64,000 nt of DNA, taken from assembly GCA_032622095.1 (NCBI GenBank), contig CP136061.1, forward strand, positions 202,548,244 through 202,612,243. The letters run 5' to 3'. The DNA comes from Siphonodentalium dalli. Lineage: Eukaryota > Mollusca > Scaphopoda > Gadilida > Siphonodentaliidae. A program made the position numbers and the translations under genes. Every line of letters begins with the position of its first letter. Position 1 is the stretch's first letter. Below the pieces are notes generated by a model. The model was not told the DNA's origin, made no database searches, and worked only from the letters and a program-made list of their open reading frames with translations. Of this stretch, positions 11,905 through 23,414 are shown in pieces.

Positions 11905-12945
11905 CAAGTCCATATTTGTTATCATAATGACCCAGAATAGCCACAGATTATGGTTCATCTCAGTTCCGTTTCAAAGTTCTGCCCATTTCCTTTAAAAATG
12001 TGGCCAGAATCCCAAAAGTGTTTTTCGGCAAATTTCCATACTGCATCTTTAAAATTAATTTGTCATGCCCAAGTTGGTTGCCATTTTGGAAGCCATCTTG
12101 AGTAATTTGGTCTTTGAAGACCTTAGTGTGACACAATTAAAATAGATCAAAACAATAGACACGTTTCATACCAAAGTTAGTTCATTTTACTTTTAAAAAA
12201 ATGGTCCGTACCTAAAAAGTGAATGTTTGCCGATATTTATGTCAAGTTTGTGAGAGTAAAATCCAATATTTCTGGTAATGTCAGTGGTTACAATACTAAA
12301 AATTAACCAAGGTAAATCAGACATGTTAGTTTTCAACTGATAAAAGGCAGAATAGCCAATTTTATTGATCAACCATAACTTGTAAGCGATTGCAGGGCAC
12401 GCTGGGGCAATATTTACAATTTTCCATGTTTTGGAGGCCATTTTGAGCAATTAAGTAACTAAATTATGTAATTAAGTAACAATTTTGGTTCCAATGACTT
12501 GGAATATTAATGGGTAATGGTATGCCTCATTTACATAACACAGTTCTGCTCATTCCTTTTTGAAATGTGACTAGAATCCCAATTGTGATTTTTGTGTGAA
12601 AAGTTTATACTGCATTCTGTAAAAAAAATTCAAGGATCGGAAGGGGCTAGAACCCAAAGAATTTCTAATTTCATTGCCCCAATGATCAGTTAATATAAAA
12701 TATACAAAATAAAGTGACAATTCTCGAACATTTCCAAACAGCAGAAACTGATATAGAAGATATTAGTGAAAAAATGTCATATTTTCCAATTCCGGTGGCC
12801 ATTTTTTATATATGAATTTATACATACCTATAAATAAGGAGTACTCAATTATGAATAGAATGACATAAACTTCCTAAGTAATATACCTGGTCAGATATTC
12901 AATGTTGGGGCCGTCTTAGATTCAAAGACCGATAACTCTATAAAG
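11905..12945 (-). repeat. Right arm of the ~4.5-kb inverted repeat
   Basis: Reverse complement of 8415-9632 with small deletions (about 1,040 against 1,218 bases). Arm identity by eye is well below 100%, so the structure is old or the arms are two independent copies of one dispersed repeat. Confidence 0.88.
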
Positions 12946-13229
12946 CCCCCATAGCCAGATGGCAAACAATCGGCAAATTGAAGGACTGATATAGTTCTAC
13001 AAAGATATCATAACCACCAAAAATCCCCATATGGGGAGGGGGGTCTACATGCAGCTCAAGATCTACTTATATTACGTGTCATTTACACAACATACAACCG
13101 GCTATCGTCGTTATATTTGAGTTAAACTGAAACCGGGAAACCTGCTGATCAGAATTTTACATGTAGGTGACAACCTGCTGATCAGCTGCTGATTCAGCGT
13201 TTTAGGTACTCCCTTAAAATTCAGCTCTA
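12946..13229. other. Unassigned sequence
   Basis: No recognisable feature beyond a short poly-G (about 13035-13042). The CTGCTGATCAG and GAGTTAAACTG phrases near 13100-13200 weakly resemble the 5.5-7.8 kb array unit. Confidence 0.35.
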
Positions 13230-13362
13230 CGTAATTTGAATCATCGAGCCAATCAGTGAGAGCTTTGCGATGAATGGCAACAAGCCATATTTCCGACTAA
13301 ATCCTGAACAATTACCCATAATTCTGCTGTGGTTAAGGGGTCGATTATTTAGGGCATTACTG
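13230..13362 (-). mobile_element. Right half of a palindromic mariner-type MITE
   Basis: Matches the right arms of the elements at 33593-33777 and 51210-51373: the TTTCCGACTAAATCC stretch, a CCATAATTCTGCTGTGG stretch, ending GGGCATTACTG followed by TA. The left arm is missing, so it is truncated. Confidence 0.75.
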
Positions 13363-13364
13363 TA

Positions 13365-14248
13365 GTCACGCGCTAGACCCCGAAGCCACGACAAATAGTT
13401 TTCATGGCTGGCTTAACCGATTTTCGTGGCTGGTTAACTAGCTAAGCCGGCTCAGTCACGACGTTCGTGGCTGACGAAATATGGCGGCTCAGCCGGCTGA
13501 GATGTTATCATTCAGCGTATTTTCGTTTCCGAAATGTTCCTAATCCCCTGTTACCGGTTATAGACGCCGTTTTTTTTGGCGTTTGTGGTGAACCCGTATA
13601 ATTCCAGACCACACGTAATCTTTTGATGTTGGGCTTTTCCATTATGGCGAAAATTCACGAAGGATTGGCATGGATATAGGCCTACTATCTAATCGGTATA
13701 AGTAGTTACATTGGGACTTCTGTCGACTTCAGACTGCTATCACCACTGCCATCTTGCGATATATGCATGCATCATTGAATGATGAACCCGATAGTAATGA
13801 TATATAATATTTCAAACTATTTTATATTCTTATGTGTATATATTGACAAATGCCAGTGATGTCTGAGACTGGGTGTTGTCGATATAAACAATTTATATTT
13901 TAACCCTTTCAATACCGAATGGATGCGCCCATTCAGTTATATGAAAGCATGCATTGTGATAGTCTATTCCACATTAAGGGGCCAGGTGTTCTGATAATAT
14001 AACAACCATGCTGTGTCCATGCGAGTATACCAATATTAGGCAATGCGGTTTAGTTCTTTGCGATTCACAGAACAGTTGTGCTTGACATATAAGCCCATGC
14101 ACACGGCTCAGCCATTTTACAATTCCGGCGGCGGAGATTTTAAATGTGGCTGGCGTTAGAAATAATATGGCTGGCGGCGGCTTGTAGCCAATATGGCTGG
14201 CGGCGGCGGCGTACGATGGCGGCTTCGGGCTCTATCACGCGCTTTACT
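13365..14248. repeat. Possible inverted-terminal element with GGCTGGCGGCGG runs
   Basis: The left end reads CACGCGCTAGACCCCGAAGCC; the right end near 14215-14248 carries GGCTTCGGGCTCTATCACGCG, an imperfect inverted match. Next to each end are GC-rich phrases built on (T)GGCTGG, CGGCGG and GCCGGCTCAG, and the interior is AT-rich. No target duplication was seen. Confidence 0.4.
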
Positions 14249-14589
14249 GTTCCATGTTGAAGTAAGGTCGCTACTCGCGACCCGATTTTCCTAATTCTAT
14301 TACTTCAAAATGTATTCTTGCTGTTGTATATATAAAGTCCGTATGCACGTATATTTAGCCTACTTATCGACTTATCTGATCACCAGAATCGTACCGGTGT
14401 GCAACGAAAGCAAGCATAGATAATAGGCTTCAAATAACCAAAAAGCCTGTGAATTAGATGTTCGTATGTCTACATAAAAGTGGAAAATTTGCATGTCCTC
14501 TACATAATTCAAGACAGAGTTATGCCCTCTCTCTCTACACTGGTCAGACCACATACTGTCATCGGACATGGGAGGGGGTGCTGTTCTTC

Positions 14590-14995
14590 TATTTAGTACC
14601 TATTTAGTGATATCAATAATCCATTTTATGGTATCATCAAATTGTAAGTATTTAGTGATATAACATATTCGATTTTATGATACCATATAAAGCATTGTGT
14701 GATATCACTTATTCGAATTTGTGAAATCATATTTTCATTTTGTTATATCAATAATTCGGATGAAAAGACTATCTATTGATATCACTAAATGAATTATCGG
14801 AATGCTATCCGCCATATCGAGACGAACATTTTGATATGTGTTTCGGTTTTTTACTCCCTGACATTGCTGGACAATTTGTTTCCGGTCTCTGCTGATCCAC
14901 TATTAGTGATACCATAACATATATATAGATATCATATAATGAATTTATGATATTACAAAATCGAATTATTGATATCACTACATTCTTTATATTTT
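14590..14995. repeat. Degenerate GATATCA-rich short repeats
   Basis: The phrases GTGATATCA, GATACCAT and TATTCGATTTTATGA recur about every 35-45 bases on alternating strands, making a locally palindromic AT-rich block with no coding potential. 14249-14589 shows nothing recognisable. Confidence 0.5.
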
Positions 14996-14999
14996 GCAG

Positions 15000-15790
15000 T
15001 TTTGCAAATTTTACAATTTACAGGGTTGGGTGGGTGGTGCGAGAGGCAAAACAGCATTTTTTACAACCTCGCATGCAATTTTTTAACTAAATAACTTAGT
15101 TATGTGCCCATATTTGACATTTGTAACAGTTTAAAACATATTATAACTGCAAAAACACCATATTTATGTTACTGTGTCCTCACATTACTGTGGAGATCAC
15201 ATTAAGCTATGACATGTTGCAAATTGGACGGTGAGACGAAAAACTTCCCGACGCCAAGTGGAAAGAACACTGACATGGACATTTTTAGGAGAAAAAACTT
15301 CCTAGCAGTGAGATCTGGAATCATTTATTTTCATCAAAATAATAAGTAAAAATAGACGGGAGACCATGCAGTGTGGAAACTTCAACAATATTGTAAATAA
15401 ATCAGTTTAGAAAATATACAACCGAAATAAATTAGGTTTTTCCTTGACGAACTCATCGTGCATCGAGCCAATCAGTGAATTATTTGCATGTCTATAGACT
15501 AAAAAGGGTATGAAATAATGCTGAGCTGGTTGACAGACTAATCAGAAAATAGCTAGAATTATGGAATTGTGTGTATCCTGTATAGTGATCTATACACAGG
15601 CTTGCTAATATCAGCAATTGATCAACTAATAGTTCCAATTGCGGCCTGGTAAATCTCTCTGTGAATCTAATTTCAAAATATGTCAACTCTAGTTTAATTG
15701 GAGCGTAACAACTGATATGTAACGGATGTGTCTACAAAATAACAGCAGTGACTCGAAAGTCAAGATTGAGTTCACTGTCCTGAGATAATG
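15000..15790 (+). repeat. Dispersed ~800-base repeat, inverted copy at 48855-49650
   Basis: Shared in reverse complement: the CATATTTGACATTTGTAACAG stretch, a GACAGACTAATCAG stretch and GACTCGAAAGTCAAGATTGA. Copies differ by indels. A short minus frame (15686-15492) appears in both but has no recognisable domain. Confidence 0.78.
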
Positions 15791-15853
15791 CTATCAGCTG
15801 AAACGGCATTACAACCATATAGCCAAACACGTGTACGGTCCATGTAATAGCTT

Positions 15854-16969
15854 CAGAGACGTGACGACAGGGGGTGGGGTGTCTCACCCCCCCCCCAACT
15901 TTGGTCAAAATTTTTCAACAGTTTGAAATTTCATACCTGCCAAAACATTAGTTGGAAATTTCACACTAACAATAGGTTGAAAATGTTCTTGTAGTTTGAT
16001 TTTCAAACAATTTATTGGGGGGAATTAATTGTTTTTGGACCAATATTTGCATATTTCCCCATTTTTGGTCAAAATGTTGGATTGAAATGGTCATCAGTTG
16101 GAAATTGTCCAACCTTAGGGGGGGCGACAGGTTGGAAATTTCCAACACTTGGAAAGATTGTGTCCTGGTCCCTCCCCCGTGGCCAGTCAAAACTTCTAGT
16201 TAATTTAAGAAAACAATATTGTCATACATTTGGTCAACATTGTCATTGGAATTGTCATTAGTCGGAAATTTTCCAACCTAAGTGGCGGTGTCAGTTAGAA
16301 GGCTTGAGGCTAGTCTAGATGCTAGGATTTTGCGATTTTCTTGTTCAGATTTCAAAATGTTCGCACAACGGGCCGAACCATGGTCGGCCCAGTGTGTCAT
16401 TGCCCCCCCCCCCCCCCCCACCATCGCCAATACACTAACTGCTAATTAGTTTAACAAAACAATATTTTACTACATTTGGTCAAACTTGTAGACTGAAATG
16501 GTCATCAGTTGGAGAATTTTCCAACCTGAGGGGGAGTATGAGGTTTGAAATTTCCAACACTAGGATAGCTTCAGTTGAGTCCAGTCTTGATGCTAGGATT
16601 TGCGATTTTCTTGTATAGTTTTCAAAATTTTCTCACACCGGGCCGAACAACCATGGTCAGCACGGTGTGTCCTGGTCTCTTGTCCGTAGCCGTGTGCATT
16701 TGTCTGGAGTTAGACCACTAGATGTTAGGATTTATGCTATTTTTCAGGTTAAAATATCTGAATGTTCTCATACCGGGAATATAGAACCATGGTTTATGAA
16801 TATATAGGATATTCGGCCTGAGCACTGAGATGCAAGGGGGGGGGGGGGGTGCAAACGGAATTATGCAAACTTGTGTTTGGTTTGATTCTGATTCAGGGGG
16901 GTGCAGTTGGTATTTCCCAAGGTGGACACCCCCCCCCCGCCAAACGGAGACCCTATAGCCACGTCCCTG
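15854..16969 (+). mobile_element. hAT-like non-autonomous element, 1,116 bases, exact 8-base duplication
   Basis: AATAGCTT occurs directly before (15846-15853) and after (16970-16977) the element. The ends are CAGAGACGTG and CACGTCCCTG, an imperfect inverted repeat, each followed inward by homopolymer G/C runs. The interior repeats GTTGGAAATT and TTCCAACC phrases and a GGGCCGAACCATGGTC motif. Eight-base duplications and CAGRG termini are typical of hAT transposons. No transposase frame exists. A shorter relative lies at 21696-22498. Confidence 0.9.
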
Positions 16970-16977
16970 AATAGCTT

Positions 16978-17760
16978 GCAGGGGGAAATGATATCTCACT
17001 GGGTATTTATAACATTTTTGACCATTTGTGAAATAAATCTACAGAGTATGTCGACACCGTGCCAAAGCAACTTCATATTTAAACACAAACCTCAATGAAT
17101 GCATGTCCATATCGCCAATTACTCTCTCTAGACTTTAATCCCACAATTGTTACTTGACAATGTAACTACCCACCATCTACCATTCAGACTTATGACAGAC
17201 AATGAGTTCACTAATGTTACTCCTCATTACTGTTTTGTTGCATATGGTCCATATCTTGGTAGTGCACTGCCATGCATGGGTGTCTTATGATGCCCATTAA
17301 GATGTATCAGCTAATCAATTAGTTGAATTAGATTTCTGATTTTGGGGTAAAAAAACACTTTGGCCAAAAATTTGGTCAAATTAATTTTTTTTGACACATT
17401 TTCAAAACAAATTGGCCACCATTTTATTGTAACAACACAATGAACTTCGTCCCCAATTATATCCATGGCCATATGATTAGTGGTACTGGCGTTTAGGTAT
17501 ATCGGATTTATGGAGGCACGGACTCAGTATTGTTCATTGCTTAAAATGTGATTGCTTCGGTGAGCGCAAACAAATTCTCATTTCTTTTCGAAATATGTCC
17601 CTCAACTCAGATCAAGATTGAAAATCGGTCCATTTTCCATTCAATCGACTATCAGAAGAAGGTTAGAAAACCATCTGGATAATTAGCTCCCACAATATGC
17701 TGCATTAAATCATGTTATCAATTCGTTAAAAAATTCAAAACGATCGGGTGAATAACATAG
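16978..17760. other. Unassigned AT-rich sequence
   Basis: No repeat partner or gene was recognised. The 63-93-residue frames that cross into it are hAT-element shadows or motif-free. Confidence 0.4.
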
Positions 17761-17879
17761 AGATACACGGTTTTTATTATATGGGGGGGGGGGTACCCTT
17801 TTGATGTATTTATATAGATATCTGGGGGGAGGGTATGTATTACACACTTACTCCTAGAATTACGGTGTCCCTGTTACGT

Positions 17880-19095
17880 CCGTCCGATGCATATTCTGTC
17901 AATCGTTTTTCTTCTTCTCGTTCTATATAGAGTTATTCATCTTCGTTTATCTGGAAATGTTGGGTTTTTGTCCGTCCAATGTCTGTTCAGGTCATAACTT
18001 GAACACTGGTCCCAGGATCTCAATGGATTTTGGAATGGGTATTCACTGCTATAAGGACATTCAATAAAGTGTTCGGCCGTTTTGTTCGGGCATTCCGTTC
18101 TAGAGTTATTCATCTTTGTTTATCTGGAAATGTTGGGTTTGTCCGTCCGATGTCTGTTCATGTCATAACTTGGAACAGCAGGGAGGGGCGTGGCTGCGGG
18201 GGGGGGGGGGGGGGTGACCATCAGTTATAAATTTTCCGACCTTAAGGGGTTTGGGGTGTCTGATTGAAAAATTTCCCACAGTTGGAAGGTTTGACTTATT
18301 AGTTTAGTTGGAAAGTTGCAAACCAAATAACAAAAGGGGTGCTCGATTGAGCACTGGACGATTATGCGATTTCGGACGGATTTAGCAGGAGCGGTGGCCC
18401 ATCAGTGAGTAGTACACTGGTATGAGGACATTCAATGGAGTGTTCAGTCGTTTTGTTCGGGTATTCCGTTCTAGAGTTATTCTTCTTTGTTTATGTGGAA
18501 ATGTTGGCTTTTTGTCCGTCCAATGTCCAATTGAACAGCGGGGAGGGACGGTGTCTGTCTGAAAAATTTGCAACAGTTGGAAGGTTTGACTTATTAGTTA
18601 AGTTGGAAAGATGCAAGCCAAATGTGGTGCATATATGGTATTTTCTGGAACATACCCCGGTAGGATTTGGTCAGGTTTAAAGGGGGGGGGTGGAAATTTC
18701 AAGGAGGACACTCCAACATGCAGATACTCCCTAGCCACGTCCCTGATCACGGGTAGTCGGATCTCAATGGAATTTGGTATGGATGTTCGGTACTATGGGA
18801 CGGGTAATTCAATGGACTGTTCGAATGTTGTGTTCATGTTTTCCGTTTTAGAGTTATTCATCTGCGTCTTTATCTCGAAATGTTGGGGGGGGGAAGCATC
18901 CGTTCGAGCAGATATATCAACCATAAGTTGTCAGATCTTCGTGAAATGTGTCATGGATGTTCACCACTACGAGGACATTCAATGGAGTGTTCAATAGTTT
19001 TGTTCAGGTTTTTCATTCTGGTGTTATTCATCTTTGTTTATCTGAAAATGCTGATGTTTGGGTCCGTCTGCTTGCGTATCTAAGTCATAAGTTAT
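17880..19095 (+). repeat. Tandem units of ~150-390 bases with poly-G tracts
   Basis: Four or five times the phrases ACATTCAATGGAGTGTTC, TTTTGTTCGGGTATTCCGTT, GAGTTATTCATCTTTGTTTA and TGTCCGTCCAATGTCTG recur in the same order (about 17930, 18050, 18420, 18790, 18970). Between some units are hAT-like scraps: CAGGGAGGGGCGTGGCTGC near 18180 before a long G run, and CTAGCCACGTCCCTG ending near 18745. These ends have no matching 8-base flanks. Confidence 0.7.
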
Positions 19096-19189
19096 AGGTA
19101 TGCCCACATTAGGCGGTATGCTATATGGGGGTATGCTCCGGACGACAGTCCATCTCTTGTTGAGTTAGCGCTCATTACTCCCTCAAGGG

Positions 19190-19740
19190 TGTATACTGCC
19201 AGGCTGATCTGGTCGCGTCCATGGAGGTGATGGAGCAAATATGATTAAAATGTACTCGCTATATTCCGTACCGGTCAGACTTTTTGCATGCAGGATGGAT
19301 GTATTTTAGCGGATGTCTCATTGTTGCAGTTTGTAACTATTATGACCGCGTTAATCGCTTTCGATATTTAGGTGTGAACAATGTCTGGGCTTCTCTTGAA
19401 GATATTATTGCGGGAACACAATGAGTAATATAAAAGCTAACAACATTGCTGATGGAGTAAGTACGTTTCAGTTGGAATGTAGTCCAAAGTATCGGGTGTA
19501 TTTAATCTGGTTAGTAGATTTTTGGTCCGCATTTAGAGGCTTTCTGGTGTTGTGAATGAGAATCCTTCAATGACAAGCCGTAATTGTTGTAATAATTTGA
19601 AAGATTAGTAGTTTTAACGGAATTCTGAGGTGGTACATTCATGAAACTAGTATATTTTATATAATATTATTCCTAGTCTTATGAAATTGAGGGCGTTAGC
19701 ATTCTCACTATGGTTTTCTTGTACTACTACATGTATTGTC
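19190..19740 (+). repeat. Dispersed ~540-base repeat, copy 1
   Basis: Same-strand copy at about 41710-42240; a reverse copy of part lies at about 29400-29790. Anchors: CAGGCTGATCTGG, GCGGATGTCTCATTGTTGCAG, TTTCGATATTTAGGTGTGAA and ACGGAATTCTGAGGTGGT. No conserved frame. Confidence 0.8.
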
Positions 19741-21040
19741 TTCTTTTTTTGGGGTAAATCATATACGCCACAACACACACGCAATGCATAGAATTGTCCA
19801 CCTTTATATATAGGACAATGACGAGCCATGCATCCCGACTTTTTTATATCTATACATGTATTCGAAACTGGGTCACATAAATTGGTGGCAACATAACGAG
19901 CTATATTTGTAACAGCATTAACATTTTCACGCCTACCCTGTTTCCGGAACAGATTTATATTTAGCATTTTTTTAAAGGGTTATATTCATTCAAAGCCCAA
20001 CATGTTGTTAATGAACTGGCAAAAACATAACTCTGTACATGCATGGTCTGGCATGTGGATGTGTTTGGTCATTTACTTTCGAATTACTCGGGCAGATATA
20101 TTCCTTAATTGTTGCCCAACGTGGCCAATTATCTTGATCAGGTCACTCAAAACTCGACCATTTGCATCAATACACACTCATCAATTCTAAATATTCTAAA
20201 AATGTGTACATATATTTTTTCGATTGAGAATCTTGTGAGTAGAATTGAGTCCTTCCCCGTGTGTATAGAATAGATGTTTGAGCATCGTGGATGCACGGAA
20301 ACAACTTCAGTTCATCTATATATGCTAATAATACTCAATTGTGTTTATTTGTTTGTCCGGGCTAAAGGCGACTAACCGGCTGGAACATCGGAGCTGGAAG
20401 TGTGTACATAGGGGTAATTTGACCCGGGGAATTTTATGGTCGATAAAAGGTTTGATCTAGAAAAATATGGATTAAGTTGTTTTTTATTCCATTTTGAAGA
20501 TGAATATATTCTCTATAACAATACAAAATCCGCTTTGAGGAATTTGTTTTACAGCGATTAAAAAATTCCCATTTCCCGGCCTTGGAAAGTAGGTTTTTCG
20601 ACAATATCCCCCATCCGCGAAACCAGAACGCCTTAAACCTCCATCCGATATAGTTTGTGTGAAATAAGAGTATACGGGAGTACATAGAGTGACAAGTACA
20701 GAAAATAAATAATGCAATCGCGGTCATGAAATGACTGTCAAAATGGTCGCAACCCCAACAACGAAAGAAACATATTGGATAACCAACCGTCTAGAAGTGA
20801 AAATACGTATTGGTAATTTGCAAGTACATGTTTTTAGATATCTTAAAAGATACACATATCATTAAAACTGATTTATCTCAAGGATGTATCGGTCCATGCA
20901 ACGCAAGTTAAACCCAATGATTTACGTCTTTAGCGTTTGGATTTTCTGCTTAAAATGCATCCAACAGTCGGGTCAAAAATAATAATTTCGGGCATGCAAC
21001 ACGTGATGATTAATTATCGAATGTAACGGAGTACACACCC
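19741..21040. other. Unassigned sequence
   Basis: Open frames here (for example minus 20727-20434) show no motif and no coding bias that I can see. No repeat partner was found by eye. Confidence 0.4.
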
Positions 21041-21046
21041 TTGCGG

Positions 21047-21054
21047 TATAAATA
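21047..21054 (+). promoter_or_regulatory. Candidate TATA box
   Basis: TATAAATA in a GC-flanked context (GCGGTATAAATACC). About 25-30 bases downstream, GCAACACTCTCC could hold a start site, and a weak donor (ACT then GTAAAG) lies near 21130. It is 2.35 kb upstream of the galactosyltransferase ATG, whose exon starts at a splice acceptor, so it could be that gene's promoter. That link is inference only. Confidence 0.25.
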
Positions 21055-21695
21055 CCAGTTACATTCCGGAATCTGCAACACTCTCCTTGATAACAACCCA
21101 TACACGTAATGCTGATTATACTGTAAAGAAACACTCATATCTTCAATAGATTAGCACACCATCTCACCAGTTCGAAGAGACGGTACATCGTACATTTTAT
21201 TTAAGACTATTTTTCATGCTGCTACCAAACCGGTTTCTTAGTAGACAATTTTTTTCAAATTACTTCAATCGACAGCTTACAACGGGAATATGCTACAATG
21301 CACAATATGTTAGATTTCATTGTCTTGTTGTTCGAAAATATTAAAGGTCATCAATAATGGTTGGACCCTGGTCGCAGGAAATTGGTATGCAGGGGTGAAT
21401 TAACACAGGGAGTACCATTGGATATGAGGAACTAAACATATATATGAGCAATAAAGAGCGTTTATTATCGGCTTAGACGATACGATATGTAGGAAAATTT
21501 ATACACATGGGTCACCTGAACAGGGGAATATCATAGGATAGGCGCCTTTGACTTCAGATAACTCAAACGGGGACAAATAAATTACATTAACATAGATTAT
21601 CAATGAAGACCGCTTATTGTCAGCTCAGAAGATATGTGGGCAAATTGGCACATCAATTGGCGTAATTTCACTGGAGGGTTTTAATGGGATAGGTG

Positions 21696-22498
21696 CAGAG
21701 ACGTGGCTAGAGGGTCTCCGTTGGGGAGTGTCCATCTTGGGAAATTCCAACTGCACCCCCCCCCCCCCCCGCTTGAATCAGACAAACACAAGTTTTGCAT
21801 AATTCCATTTGCACCCCCCCCCCCCCCCCTCCCCCTTGCACCCCAGTGCTCAGCTAGGCCTAATATCCTATATATTCATAAACCATGGTTCTATATTCCC
21901 GGTACGAGAACATTCAGATATTTTAACCAGAAAATTGAATAAATCCTAACATCTAGTGGTCTAACTCCCGACAAATACACACGGCTACGGACAAGACACC
22001 GGGCCCACGGTGGTTGTTCGGCCCGGTGTGAGAAAATTTTGAAAACTATACAAGAAAATCACAAATCCTAGCATCTAGACTGGCCTCAACTGAAGGTTTC
22101 TTAGTGTTGGAAATTTCAAACCTCATACTCCCCTTCAGGTTGGAAAAGTCTCCGACTGATGACCATTTCAGTCCACAAATTTGACCAAATGTAGTAAAAT
22201 ATTGTTTTGTTAAACTAATTAGCAGTTTTGTATTGGTCACGGGGAGGGACAATGACACACCGGGCCGACCATGGTTCTGTCCGGTGTGCGAAACTTTTTG
22301 AATCTGAACAAGAAAGTCGCAAAATCCTAGCATCTAGACTAGGCTCAAGTCTTCCTAGAGTTGGAAATTTCAAACCTGACACCCCCACTTAGGTTGAAAA
22401 ATGTCCAACTGATGACAATTCCAATGACAATGTTGAACAAATGTATGACAATATGGTGAGACACCCCCCCCCCACACCCCCCTGTCGCCACGTCTCTG
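21696..22498 (-). mobile_element. hAT-like non-autonomous element, 803 bases, exact 8-base duplication
   Basis: GATAGGTG flanks both ends (21688-21695 and 22499-22506). The termini CAGAGACGTGGC and GCCACGTCTCTG match as an inverted repeat. Most of the interior is the reverse complement of 15854-16969, including the poly-C/poly-G tracts and the GGCCCGGTGTG motif, with a net deletion of about 310 bases. If the TATA at 21047 is used, this element lies in the 5' intron of the galactosyltransferase gene. Confidence 0.9.
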
Positions 22499-22639
22499 GA
22501 TAGGTGCCGTTTACCTCAGCTGGCTTAAAGACGCAATAATAATTAACAATAAAGAACTTAAACGATAGAGTTAATAACTTCATCCGGAAAGTGTCATGCA
22601 ACAGGTGATGATTACTCAGGTGACTAATATTTAATTTGA

Positions 22640-23215
22640 AGTGATGCCAAACACTCTGGTAGGGTAATCAAATAGAACTTGACAATAATCTTGCTCAAAG
22701 TAGATATTTTTTTAAAGAATATTTATTTAAATTATCCAAAACACACACACCGTCATTCTTATATAATAATTAAATGTAATGACTCTCAATGGCGAAATCA
22801 TTTGTTTTAGCTTATCGCCGATAGTTGCGTCCCGAATCGAAATGTAAATGTTTACAATTGACGATTTACAATTGAGCGTAGTTCAGACGATGTTTTCAAT
22901 GGAGTGGTATGGTCGATTTCTTTGCATTTTCGACGATGTTAAACACTCCTGCAGGGTGACCAAATTGAAATTGAGAATAATCTTGCTCAAAGTAGTTATT
23001 TTTTATGAATATTAGTCCGAAATGATAACACACGCCGTCATTCTTATATATTAATTAAATGCAATGACTCTCGATGGCGAAATAATGTGTGTTAGTTTAT
23101 CGTCGATAGTTGCGTCCCGAAGCGAGATGTAAATATTTACAATTGAGCGTAGTGGTATGGAGTGGTATGGTCGATTTCTTAAAAAAATTCAGCGATCTTA
23201 GTACAATGCTACATT
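22640..23215 (+). repeat. Tandem pair of ~295-base repeat units
   Basis: Two units in the same order share TAATCTTGCTCAAAGTAG, the CCGTCATTCTTATATA stretch, ATGCAATGACTCTC, GATAGTTGCGTCCCGAA and GGTATGGTCGATTTC. A third, reversed copy is at about 36050-36405. Confidence 0.85.
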
Positions 23216-23385
23216 TCCCAGGTTGACATAGTGCCTGAGTACTAACTTCTCAATTGCACGCACCCGAACAAGTCCATAATATGTATGTAATAGAATGCTA
23301 TATTCCCCAGGATGGCATAGCGCCTGAGTATACTAACTTATCGATTTCACCCACCCAAACAAGCCCATAATATGTCATTAATATA
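23200..23385 (+). repeat. Tandem pair of ~92-base units upstream of the GT31 exon
   Basis: Two units share GCCTGAGTAYACTAACTT, CACCCRAACAAGYCCATAA and ATTCCCCAGG phrases (about 23200-23292 and 23293-23385). They sit immediately before the splice acceptor of the galactosyltransferase exon. Confidence 0.7.
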
Positions 23386-23410
23386 CGCCTTTTTTTTATT
23401 CCATTTCAAG
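23386..23410 (+). promoter_or_regulatory. 3' splice acceptor before the GT31 start codon
   Basis: A run of T residues, then ATTCCATTTCAAG, ends at 23410; four bases later (23415) the ATG begins. This is a strong acceptor, so the gene probably has a 5' untranslated exon upstream and an intronless coding exon, common among GT31 genes. Confidence 0.6.
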
Positions 23411-23414
23411 GTCT

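Noticed and set aside
18178-18745. Third complete hAT-like element
   Set aside because: Left-like and right-like ends exist, but their flanking eight bases differ (right side ATCACGGG), and the interior is tandem units; kept only as scraps.
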